A stretch of 64,000 nt of DNA from Natrinema salifodinae (GTDB lineage: Archaea > Halobacteriota > Halobacteria > Halobacteriales > Natrialbaceae). The notes under the pieces were generated by a model. That model ran no database searches and was not told where the DNA came from. It saw only the letters and a list, made by a program, of their open reading frames with translations. A program made the translations under genes and the position numbers. Positions 36,155 to 44,240 of this stretch are shown here, piece after piece. Position 1 is the stretch's first letter; the number at the start of each line of letters is the position of its first letter. The stretch is taken from assembly GCF_900110455.1 (NCBI RefSeq), contig NZ_FOIS01000005.1, forward strand, positions 62,001 through 126,000. Reading direction: 5' to 3'.

Positions 36155-36894
36155 TCGAACTCGAGGACCTCACGGTCGCGTTCGACGACGTCACCGCGGT
36201 CGCGGACGTCGACCTGCGAATCGATCGCGGCGAGTTCGTCACCGTCGTCGGGCCGTCCGGCTGCGGGAAGACGACCCTGTTGCGCGCGATCGGTGGTCTC
36301 CAGACGCCGACGAGCGGCGGCGTCCGCATCGACGAGCGATCGCCGTCGATCGCCCAGGACGCGGGCGATATCGGGTTCGTGTTTCAACAACACACGCTGC
36401 TGCCGTGGAAGAGCGCGCTCGAGAACGTCACGTTCCTGCGGGAGATGGCGGGCGAGTCGCCGGACCGGGAGGACGCCCGCGCGTTGCTCGACTCGATGGG
36501 ACTCGAGGGGTTCGAGGACGCCCGTCCGCGCGCGCTCTCGGGCGGGATGAAACAGCGGGTCGCGATCGCGCGGGCGCTGCACCTCGGTGCGGACGTGCTG
36601 CTGATGGACGAGCCGTTCGGCGAACTCGACGAGCTCACCCGCGACGAACTGGGCGTCGAGCTGCGGTCGCTCTGGCGACGCGAACGGAAGACGGTCGTCT
36701 TCGTCACGCACAGCGTCCCCGAGGCGGTCTTCCTCGGCGATCGGTGCGTGGTGATGGGCGATCGTCCGGGCCGGATCGAAGCGGTGTTCGACGTCGAGTT
36801 ACCCGAACCGCGGGACGCGGCGGTGTTCGGCTCCCGGCCGTTCCAGGAACGTGTCGCGGCGGTTCGCCGAACGCTCCACGAGAACCATGACTGA
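36151..36894 (+). CDS. ABC ATPase of SsuB/ThiZ type
   Basis: 247 residues from MIELEDLTVAF. Walker A GPSGCGKTTLLRAIGG, Q-loop FVFQQHTLLPWKSALEN (FQQ..LLPW is typical of the nitrate/taurine/THI5 group), signature LSGGMKQRVAIARAL, Walker B VLLMDEPFGELDELTR, switch His VTHSVPEA. It is the only ATPase in this 5 kb cluster, so it may serve both permeases. Overlaps the genes on both sides (ATGA at its start). Confidence 0.92.
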   Translation: MIELEDLTVAFDDVTAVADVDLRIDRGEFVTVVGPSGCGKTTLLRAIGGLQTPTSGGVRIDERSPSIAQDAGDIGFVFQQHTLLPWKSALENVTFLREMAGESPDREDARALLDSMGLEGFEDARPRALSGGMKQRVAIARALHLGADVLLMDEPFGELDELTRDELGVELRSLWRRERKTVVFVTHSVPEAVFLGDRCVVMGDRPGRIEAVFDVELPEPRDAAVFGSRPFQERVAAVRRTLHENHD

Positions 36895-37669
36895 CCGGGT
36901 CCGCGTGGACGCCGTCGACGCGGTCTATCCGACGGGCGCGCTCTGCGCCGTCGTCGCTCTCTGGTGGACGATCACGCTGGTCGCCGACGTTCCGCCGTTC
37001 GTACTCCCGCCGCCCGACGCCGTCGCCGCGCGGTTGCTCGGCAACCCGGCTCTCTACCTCGCCAACGCCTGGTACACGCTCGAGAAGGTCGCGTACGGCG
37101 GGACCATCGGGGTCGCCTCCGGGACCGTCCTCGCGGTGTTCGTCGCCTACGTGCCGTGGTTTCGGCGGGCCGTGTACCCGTATCTCGTGACGGTGCGGGT
37201 GCTGCCCAAACTCGCGGTCGCACCCCTGTTGCTCATCTACGTCGGGACGGGGATGGCGACCGCAATCGTGTTCATCGCGCTCATCACGTTCTTCCCGCTC
37301 GTGTTGAACGTCGCGGCCGGACTCGACCGGGCGCCGCCGGCGCACCGCGACCTGCTTCGATCGGTGAACGCCGGCTCCATAGAGCGGTTCCTGTACGTCG
37401 ACGTCCCCTACGCGATCCCCGACTTCTTCGCGGGACTCAAACAGTCGGTGACGCTTGCGGTCGTCGGCGCGGTCGTCGCGGAGTGGGTAGTCGCGGACGG
37501 CGGACTCGGCTTTCTCGTTCAAATGGGTTCGGAGAACGTCCGCCCGGACGTCGTGCTCGCCGCCCTCGTCGTCCTGCTGCTCGAGGGACTCTTGTTGTAC
37601 GGCCTGGTCGTCGTCGCACAGCGCGGTATCGACGCACGGTTCGACCTCGGAACCGCCGGTTCCGACTAA
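36887..37669 (+). CDS. ABC permease of SsuC/ThiX type (first of two)
   Basis: 260 residues from MTDRVRVDA. Five to six membrane helices; PPFVLPPPDAVAARLL and the coupling loop LLRSVNAGSIERFLYVDVPYAIPDF match the SsuC family. Overlaps the ATPase end by 8 nt. Ends 1 nt before the end of the convergent second permease gene. Confidence 0.9.
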   Translation: MTDRVRVDAVDAVYPTGALCAVVALWWTITLVADVPPFVLPPPDAVAARLLGNPALYLANAWYTLEKVAYGGTIGVASGTVLAVFVAYVPWFRRAVYPYLVTVRVLPKLAVAPLLLIYVGTGMATAIVFIALITFFPLVLNVAAGLDRAPPAHRDLLRSVNAGSIERFLYVDVPYAIPDFFAGLKQSVTLAVVGAVVAEWVVADGGLGFLVQMGSENVRPDVVLAALVVLLLEGLLLYGLVVVAQRGIDARFDLGTAGSD

Positions 37670-37670
37670 C

Positions 37671-38537
37671 TCAAGGATTCCAAACGATCCGCTCGATCGC
37701 GACCGGGACGAGGTAAAACCCGATCCCCAGCAAGGAGAGCACGACGAGCGCGGCGTAGGTCTCGGCCGTTCGGAGGTACGCCGCCGTCTCGAATACCCGG
37801 TACCCGATCCCGGCGGTGAGCGTGACGAACTCGGCGACGATCGCCCCGACGACGCTCAACGTGGCCGCGATTTTGAGCCCGGCGAAGACGCTCGGCGCGG
37901 CCGCGGGGACGCGCACGTGGACGAACGCGGCGGTCTTCGAGGCGCCGACCGTCTCCAGCAACTCGAGGTGCGATCGTGGCGTCTTCCGGAGCCCGTCGAG
38001 GGTCGCGACCGTGATCGGAAAGACGGTCAGCGTCGCGACCACGAGGGCGCGCGCCGGAACGCCGCGCCCGAACCAGAGAAACAGCAGCGGCGCGATCGCG
38101 ACCAGCGGCGCGATCCGGAGCGCGACGACCACCGGAAGGATCGTGTTCGTCGCCGTTCGCGAGTGTATCATCGCGAACGCGAGGGCGGCGCCGACCACGC
38201 ACCCGACGGCGAGTCCGATACCGGCGGTCGCGCCCGTAACGGCGGCGTCGCGCAGCAACATCGGAGACGCGTCGACGAGCGCCGTTCCAACCTCGACCGG
38301 CGACGGAAGGATCACCGACGGCAGGTCGTAGTAGACGACGGCGCCCTGCCAGGCCGCGAGTAGCCCCGCGAACACGACCGTCGGCGGAAGCACCCGCCTG
38401 GCGAGCGTGCGGGCGACGGCGGCGGACCCGTCGATGGCGTCGCGGCCGCGTGACGGGCTCCCGAACCGTCGCCCATCGCGTCGTCTGTCGTGCTGTCCGT
38501 CGCTTCGGTCGAGCGGCGGTCGTTCGGATCGGGACAC
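37671..38537 (-). CDS. ABC permease of SsuC/ThiX type (second)
   Basis: 288 residues. A charged Arg-rich N-terminus of about 45 residues precedes the first helix; then LPSVILPSPVEVGTALVD and the coupling loop LLETVGASKTAAFVHVRVPAAAPS. It is a paralogue of the permease at 36887-37669 and lies tail to tail with it. The gap to the binding-protein gene upstream is 10 nt, so those two are one operon. The two permeases may form a heterodimer (inference). Confidence 0.88.
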   Translation of the reverse strand: MSRSERPPLDRSDGQHDRRRDGRRFGSPSRGRDAIDGSAAVARTLARRVLPPTVVFAGLLAAWQGAVVYYDLPSVILPSPVEVGTALVDASPMLLRDAAVTGATAGIGLAVGCVVGAALAFAMIHSRTATNTILPVVVALRIAPLVAIAPLLFLWFGRGVPARALVVATLTVFPITVATLDGLRKTPRSHLELLETVGASKTAAFVHVRVPAAAPSVFAGLKIAATLSVVGAIVAEFVTLTAGIGYRVFETAAYLRTAETYAALVVLSLLGIGFYLVPVAIERIVWNP

Positions 38538-38547
38538 GGAATCGTCC

Positions 38548-39603
38548 TCACTCGCCGGTCAGGTCGGCGTAGTCGGCGATGTACTCGGAGTCGCTATCGA
38601 GGTACTCGTTCGTCCAGACGTCGGCCGGATCGACCTCTCCCTCGAAGAAATCGGCGGCGGCGAGCGTCTCGTACGTCTCGGTCCACGGGCCCGAGTCGCT
38701 CGTCCCCCAGCCGTCCGTCTCCACTGTCTCGGAGCGCATGTACCCGGCGTGCATCGCCGCCCACTTCTCGTACTGGTTCGCCCGCGTTTCGTCGAGTTCC
38801 GGCTGCGAATCCACGAGAAGGTCGATCGCCTGGTCCGGGTTCCGGGCCGCCCAGACGGCCCCTCTGGCAGTCGCTCGGAGGAACGACCGGACGGTGTCGG
38901 GGTTCTCCTCGGCGAAGGCTTCGTTCGTCGCGATCAGGTGTCCGTAGGAGGGGACGACGTCGTGAACCTCGAGCGTCTCGATCTCTCCGCCCTGTTGTTC
39001 CGCGTCGACGACGTCCCCGAACACGCCGCCGGCGACGTCGATGTCCCCGGTGAGCAGCTGTTGAATGGTGTCGAATCCGGTGTCGACGTAGTCGACGCCG
39101 TCCAGCACGCCGTGGTGGGCGAGGTAGGCCTCCGTCATCGTCCGCACCATGCCGGGCCCGCTGCCGATCGTGGCCCCCTCGAGTTGCGCCGGCTCCGCGA
39201 GTTCGCCGAAGCGCTCCCGATCGGCGAAGACGACGTTCGGATTCCGCTGCATGACGATGCCGACGGCGATCGGTGAGAGCTCGTTCGCGTTGGCGGCGAG
39301 GAGCTGATCGCTACTCGTGATCGCGAACTCGACGTTGCCGAGCCCGGCCTGGTTCGCCGCGAAGTCGGAGCCGTCGCCGCTCTCAAGCTCGACGTTCGTG
39401 AACCCCGCTTCGTCGTAAAACCCGTTTTCGCGGGCGGCGACGTAGGGTGCGTGGAGCCCGCTCAGGTTCCAGTTGAGCAGTAGCGTCACGTCGTCCGTCC
39501 CCGCGCCCGGAGAATCGCTCCCGATACTTCCGATACACCCCGAGACGGCGATCCCACCTCCGACGGCGAGGATCGCTCGCCGCGAGGGATGTGAATAGCT
39601 CAC
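38548..39603 (-). CDS. NMT1/THI5-type substrate-binding lipoprotein
   Basis: 351 residues starting with GTG. Twin-arginine region SRRAILAVGGGIAV and lipobox Cys23 (SGCIGS) predict a Tat-exported lipoprotein. The mature protein begins with TLLLNWNLSGLHAPYVAARE and contains GSDFAANQAG and GIVMQRNPNVVFADR, as in proteins that bind pyrimidine precursors of thiamine, riboflavin, taurine or nitrate-like ligands. The ligand cannot be fixed from sequence. It has no ATPase in its own operon and presumably uses the one at 36151-36894. Confidence 0.88.
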   Translation of the reverse strand: MSYSHPSRRAILAVGGGIAVSGCIGSIGSDSPGAGTDDVTLLLNWNLSGLHAPYVAARENGFYDEAGFTNVELESGDGSDFAANQAGLGNVEFAITSSDQLLAANANELSPIAVGIVMQRNPNVVFADRERFGELAEPAQLEGATIGSGPGMVRTMTEAYLAHHGVLDGVDYVDTGFDTIQQLLTGDIDVAGGVFGDVVDAEQQGGEIETLEVHDVVPSYGHLIATNEAFAEENPDTVRSFLRATARGAVWAARNPDQAIDLLVDSQPELDETRANQYEKWAAMHAGYMRSETVETDGWGTSDSGPWTETYETLAAADFFEGEVDPADVWTNEYLDSDSEYIADYADLTGE

Positions 39604-39961
39604 ACAATCACCATGATCGGCGTTCCACGAAGGGACTCATAAAGTATTCGTATTAATACTTATGTATGGGAACGGAACACGAGAGCTCGAGCTCGAAAAA
39701 CCGCTCACTCGATGATTTCGGGAAAACGATTGGACGATCACATTTCGGCCGTACGGGGCAGTAAACAGTGTTTTACCGCCACACCGACGCGCACGATACG
39801 TACTGTTATCCGCGATGGCTCCGGTGTGTCTATCTGGTAACGAGATAACATATCATTTCACCCAGTACATATCGAATTAATATGATAAATTCTATACAGA
39901 GGTGCGTTGGGGCCACATATGGAGTGGCAGAAGAGAACAATTGCCACACAGAGGATTACGC
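39604..39961. other. Divergent promoter region
   Basis: About 360 bases between the binding-protein gene and the unknown protein at 39962. It is AT-rich with several TATA-like stretches (around 39645-39665 and 39870-39895). No gene is seen. It should hold promoters for both neighbours; I cannot assign each box. Confidence 0.5.
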
Positions 39962-40864
39962 ATGACAACCACACAAATCACGGACGAAGCCCAGCGCCAA
40001 CTCGTCCGCACGCTCGGCGTCGAGCGGGCGAACGACGGCAATCAGCTGACGGTCAAACGCTTACGTGAGGCGATCGACGCGGAGACCGATCCCGCGTTCG
40101 CCTCCATGGGGGAATCGATACGAAGCGACCTCTCGGGAAAATTGGACATCGAGGTACTCGAGGACGGATTGGAGGAACTATCGGCTCAGATCGAACGGCT
40201 CCCGGACGTTCGCGAACAGGGGATTCCCGACGGCGAGACGGAGCCGGAAGTCTTGTACCGCGAACTCGTCGACCCCGGGTGGCAGGTCTACGATCACCTC
40301 GTGGACGTCGACTTCTTCGAGAGCCTCGAAGCGAACCTACCGCGGTTCACGCCGGAGCACATCGAGACGACGACTCACGAACTGATCGGTTCGGACGCGC
40401 TGACCGAGGAACTCGCCGCATTGGGCTTCGACGAGCGCGAGCGGATCGCGCTCGTCACGGACGTCGTCAATAACAACACGCGTCTCGCCCGCTGGGTTCC
40501 GACGAAGGAGATCCCGACGGACGTCGAGTTCGGCGTCGAACACGTCCCGCCGCTCCACCAGCGGGCGACGGGCGGCGCCTTGCTGTGGATCAACGCGCTC
40601 GACGTCCACCTGTGGCAAAACCGCGTTCTCGTCACCGACGAGATGCTGGACGACGGCTACTGGGACGTCAAGGCGCTGCTCGGCGGACTGTACCTGATGG
40701 CGAAAGCGGCGCTCGAGGTCGCACGCGGCGACGAACTGACCGACTCCCAGTTGACAGCCGCGATCACCGCGAGCGCGGCGATCACGATCGTCAACCAGGA
40801 AGAGATCTGCAAGAACGTATTCTGGATCACGGAAGAAATGCGCGCACCACCGAAAGCGAGGTAA
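39962..40864 (+). CDS. Unrecognised 300-residue protein paired with the quinoprotein
   Basis: About 300 residues from MTTTQITDEA. Acidic, mostly helical in appearance, no signal peptide and no clear membrane helix. Notable stretches: VLYRELVDPGWQVYDHLVDV, WVPTKEIPTDVEFGVEHVPP and NQEEICKNVFWITEEMR, with a single Cys there. Only 6 nt separate it from the quinoprotein, so they are co-transcribed. I do not recognise a family; it could be a subunit, chaperone or electron acceptor of the dehydrogenase. A Met 20 codons upstream (39902) is possible but gives a poor N-terminus. Confidence 0.75.
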   Translation: MTTTQITDEAQRQLVRTLGVERANDGNQLTVKRLREAIDAETDPAFASMGESIRSDLSGKLDIEVLEDGLEELSAQIERLPDVREQGIPDGETEPEVLYRELVDPGWQVYDHLVDVDFFESLEANLPRFTPEHIETTTHELIGSDALTEELAALGFDERERIALVTDVVNNNTRLARWVPTKEIPTDVEFGVEHVPPLHQRATGGALLWINALDVHLWQNRVLVTDEMLDDGYWDVKALLGGLYLMAKAALEVARGDELTDSQLTAAITASAAITIVNQEEICKNVFWITEEMRAPPKAR

Positions 40865-40870
40865 TTCACA

Positions 40871-42589
40871 ATGTCACTCGAAGAAGATAGGGCCGTACAG
40901 GCCGCGAAAGACACGATCGTCAGAGAAACGGACCAGGGTTTCCGCGTCCTCGGCTCGCCCGAGAAATCGGTCACGCACCAACACGACATCGACCGCATCG
41001 AGGAGTTCGACGTCACCGACGAGATGATCATGGAGTCGGGCGAGAATCCCGACGCCTGGCTCACCTACGGCGGGAACTACGAGCAACACCGCCGGACGAC
41101 GGCCGACGTCATCACGCCTGAGAACGTCGAGAATCTCGAGGTCGAGTACATCCTCGACGTCGGGGCCGGGTCGAGCATGGAGGGGACGCCGCTGATCGTC
41201 CCCGGCGATCCGCCGGTCATGTATCAATCGAACGGGCCAAACCACGTCAAGGCCATCGACGCCCGCGAAGGCGAGATCCTCTGGAGCTACACGTACGCCG
41301 TCCCCTCGGACGTCGTGCTCTGTTGTGACGATAACAACCGGGGCGTCGCCGTCCGCAACGACAAAGTCTTCATGACGACGCTCGACTCGGGCGTCGTCGC
41401 CCTCGACCGCTACACGGGCGAAGAGGTGTGGTACACGTCCACCGCCGACCACGAAGAGGGGTACTCGGCGACCTGGGCACCCGTCGTCTACGACGGAATG
41501 CTCTTTACCGGGAGCGCCGGCGGCGAATACGGCGTTCGCGGGTTCCACAAGGCGCTCGACACCGAGACCGGCGAGGAGCTGTGGCACACCTGGACCTCCT
41601 CGGAGGACGAGTGGGTCGGCGACAGTATCAACCAGTCCTGTGCGACGAACTGGATGAACGCGACGATCGACGTCGAGAACCGGCAACTGCACCTGCCGAT
41701 CGGCAACCCCGGTCCCGACTTCGACGGCTCCGTCCGTCCGGGTCCGAACCGGAACAGCTGCGGGACGCTGACCCTCGATATGGACACCGGCGAACGGGTG
41801 TGGTCCCACCAGGAAGTCGCCCACGACGTCTGGGACTACGACTCCGCGGCGCCGCGGATCCTCATCCGGGACTTCGAGATCGAACACCGCGACACGACGA
41901 CCGACGTCGTCGTCTCCGCGGGCAAAACGGGGTGGGTCTACACCATGGACGCCGACACCGGCGAGCTCATCGAACGGAGCGAACCGGGCGTCCAACAGCT
42001 GAACATGTACCGGATGATCCCGCACATCGACGAGGGTCGACGGATGCCGTTCATGCCCGGCGCGATGGGCGGCAACGACTGGCAGCCGCCCGCCTACAAC
42101 CCCGAGACCGGGCTCGCGTACATGAAGATGAACAACTCGCCCCAGGAGGCCTGGTGGCGCTTCGAAGAGTACGAGGAGGGCAAGAAGTACTGGGGCGGCA
42201 TCTTGGAGGACCAGACCGAGGCGGTCCCGGACGAGTACAACGAGAAGATCAGCGCCATCGTCGCGATCGACCCCGAGACGGGCCAGCGCGTCTGGCGCGA
42301 TTGGATCGAGAGCGACGCCTACATCTGGGGCGGCCTGGTGACCACCGAAACCGGCGTGGTCTTCACCGGCACCCAGAACGGGGACTTCATCGCCTACGAC
42401 GGCGAAACCGGCGACCGGCTCTGGGAGTACGACCTCGGCGAGGCGTCGATCGCCGGGAGCCCGATGAGTTGGTACGACCCGGCGACCGAGAAGCAGTACG
42501 TCGCCATTCAGGTCGGCGGCAGCGGCTGGCTCCGACGGGGCGCCGGCGGCCGCGACACCCGCCTGGCCGTCTTCTCGCTGCAGGGGTAG
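40871..42589 (+). CDS. PQQ-dependent methanol/alcohol dehydrogenase-like quinoprotein
   Basis: 572 residues, about the size of the large subunit of methanol dehydrogenase. An eight-bladed propeller is suggested by repeated DxxTGExxW motifs. Visible hallmarks: adjacent Cys151-Cys152 (VVLCCDDNNRG), which form the vicinal disulfide over PQQ; Glu219 (GSAGGEYGVRG); Asn279 (GNPGPDF); catalytic Asp322 in WDYD, with a second Asp324 two residues on, the position used by lanthanide-type enzymes; Lys352 (GKTGWVYTMD). It oxidises an alcohol with PQQ. Odd: no Sec or Tat signal, and an unusual charged N-terminus of about 50 residues. Confidence 0.88.
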   Translation: MSLEEDRAVQAAKDTIVRETDQGFRVLGSPEKSVTHQHDIDRIEEFDVTDEMIMESGENPDAWLTYGGNYEQHRRTTADVITPENVENLEVEYILDVGAGSSMEGTPLIVPGDPPVMYQSNGPNHVKAIDAREGEILWSYTYAVPSDVVLCCDDNNRGVAVRNDKVFMTTLDSGVVALDRYTGEEVWYTSTADHEEGYSATWAPVVYDGMLFTGSAGGEYGVRGFHKALDTETGEELWHTWTSSEDEWVGDSINQSCATNWMNATIDVENRQLHLPIGNPGPDFDGSVRPGPNRNSCGTLTLDMDTGERVWSHQEVAHDVWDYDSAAPRILIRDFEIEHRDTTTDVVVSAGKTGWVYTMDADTGELIERSEPGVQQLNMYRMIPHIDEGRRMPFMPGAMGGNDWQPPAYNPETGLAYMKMNNSPQEAWWRFEEYEEGKKYWGGILEDQTEAVPDEYNEKISAIVAIDPETGQRVWRDWIESDAYIWGGLVTTETGVVFTGTQNGDFIAYDGETGDRLWEYDLGEASIAGSPMSWYDPATEKQYVAIQVGGSGWLRRGAGGRDTRLAVFSLQG

Positions 42590-42974
42590 TCGGACCCCTG
42601 CCGCGATCGTCGCAATTTTTCGTTTTTGGCGGAGCGTTGAGACGAGACGGGACGGTTCGCCAGTCGTGAACGGCGGTGCGCTTGATCGACGGCTCGACGA
42701 GCGCGCGACGGCACTGAGGTGGATCGGCCTCGCCTGGTCGCTCGAGTTGCTCGAGCGGCTCGCCGGCCCAGATTTCGAAATTTACGCTAGCGCCCTGGTA
42801 CGTCCAGACGAAACCAAGCGGGAATTACTTCGCCGTCGATCCTCCGTCCGATTCGGTGGGCGGATCGAGCGACGCAGGGACTCGCGACGCCGTCCGGGTA
42901 ATCATACAATTCTCGAGGACTCGCCGCGAAAAATTCACTAAAGATATTTACACGTCTATGTTGAGTGTGACCGT
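42590..42974. other. Intergenic region after the quinoprotein
   Basis: About 385 bases. A GTG frame at 42666-42941 has an ordinary first half but a strongly Arg-rich second half, so I do not call it a gene. The last 40 bases are AT-rich (AAAGATATTTACACG) and probably hold the promoter of the next gene. Confidence 0.45.
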
Positions 42975-43562
42975 ATGCCAGTGTGTGATCACTGCGGCGA
43001 GGAGCACTCGTTGCCCGGGTCGTACATGAGTCACGTTCTCACGTGCGCCGGCGGTAACGGGACCGCGCCCCCGAAAGAGTCCGTCGAGGTCGCGGAACCG
43101 ACGCCCGACGGAGACGCGAACGGATCGACGGTACCGACGGCCGAGTTAGACGCCGAAGACGCGGCGGCGCCGACGCTCGACGGGCACGTCCAACGGGTGG
43201 TTTCGGAGCAGTTGTCCGCCGTCGAATCCGAGATCGAACGCGTCTCGGCGGACCTCGAGGAACTCGAGAAGTTCGCGACGATCAGCCTCGGGGAGCGACG
43301 GCTCAGCCAGACCGAGGAAAACCTGTCCGAGTTCTCGACGTCGCTCACGGAACTCTCCGAACGGACCCTCGAGAAGGTTACCGACCTCGAGGCCCGACTC
43401 GAACTGCAGGAGATCGTCCTCGCGACCGTCCTCGAAGCGCTCGCCGAGGCCGACGTCGAGGCCGACGTTTCGGCGATTCGGGACTACCAGCGGGACCACG
43501 TCGTCACCGAACAGTCGTCGTCCGAACGGCTCGAGACGGCGATCGACGCGGTCGAGTCCTGA
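42975..43562 (+). CDS. Zinc-finger protein with long coiled coil
   Basis: 195 residues. The N-terminus has C4-x2-C7 ... H20-x3-C24 (CDHCGEEH, then SHVLTC), a small zinc finger. Residues 30-70 are acidic and Pro/Ala-rich. Residues 75-165 are heptad-rich (VSEQLSAVESEIERVSADLEE region), predicting a coiled coil. It is probably a structural or DNA-associated dimer; function unknown. Confidence 0.65.
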   Translation: MPVCDHCGEEHSLPGSYMSHVLTCAGGNGTAPPKESVEVAEPTPDGDANGSTVPTAELDAEDAAAPTLDGHVQRVVSEQLSAVESEIERVSADLEELEKFATISLGERRLSQTEENLSEFSTSLTELSERTLEKVTDLEARLELQEIVLATVLEALAEADVEADVSAIRDYQRDHVVTEQSSSERLETAIDAVES

Positions 43563-43688
43563 GCCCGATCGACGACCGGTCCCACCGAATCGGTCGAGGC
43601 CCTCGAATCCTCAGCCCCCTCGCATCGCGATCGTCGGCGGTCGCCGCGGCGGATTCGACGGATCGTTCCGGTCGGTCCGGTTCAGCGG

Positions 43689-44171
43689 CTACACTTCTCG
43701 GACGCCGATGACCCGATCCTGCAGGTACTCCAGGTGCATCGCGTTATAGACGAGTTTCACCTCGTCGCTCGCCGGGACCGCCTGGCAGGTGAGGACGATC
43801 CCTCGCTCCTCAACCTCGTCCTCGGTGAGGATGAGATCCATGTCCATCGAGAGATCGCCCTCGTACACGATCCCGGCGCAGTTCGCACACGAGGCCGCGC
43901 GACACTCGAACGGCCAGTCGAAGCCCTGATCTTCGGCCGCGTCGAGGACGTACCGTCGCCCGCGGACTTCGATCGTCCCGTGATCGGCGTCGTCGAGGTC
44001 GGCGTCGGCGGCTTTCTCGAAGAGGTCCTCGTCCTCTATCTCCCAGCCGTGTTCGTCGAGTACCTCGTAGTTGAGGTATTCGACGGTTCGAACGGGGCCG
44101 TCGGTACCGTCGCTGCCGTCACGTTGCTCGGCGTCCTCGCCGAGGCGGACGTTGGGGAGATCGAGTGACAT
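43689..44171 (-). CDS. Halobacterial-type 2Fe-2S ferredoxin
   Basis: 160 residues. Cluster ligands C-x4-C-x2-C in [12 protein letters not shown] and the distant Cys in VLTCQAVP. The acidic insertion [21 protein letters not shown] and the C-terminal [17 protein letters not shown] are typical of halophilic ferredoxins. The family transfers electrons in 2-oxoacid oxidation and other reactions. It has about 28 extra residues at the N-terminus compared with the usual protein. Faces the zinc-finger gene tail to tail. Confidence 0.92.
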   Translation of the reverse strand: MSLDLPNVRLGEDAEQRDGSDGTDGPVRTVEYLNYEVLDEHGWEIEDEDLFEKAADADLDDADHGTIEVRGRRYVLDAAEDQGFDWPFECRAASCANCAGIVYEGDLSMDMDLILTEDEVEERGIVLTCQAVPASDEVKLVYNAMHLEYLQDRVIGVREV

Positions 44172-44240
44172 GCGATACCGATCAACACGATATTACTTAG
44201 TTTCGCGGGTGCTTCTCGCCGGTCGCTCGACTCGCTCGGA

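Noticed and set aside
36887-38537. The two permeases as one gene split by a frameshift
   Set aside because: They lie on opposite strands, each has complete helices and its own coupling loop, so they are two genes.
42666-42941. GTG-started 91-codon frame after the quinoprotein
   Set aside because: The second half is Arg-rich and unlike any protein; no family or conserved motif, so treated as intergenic.
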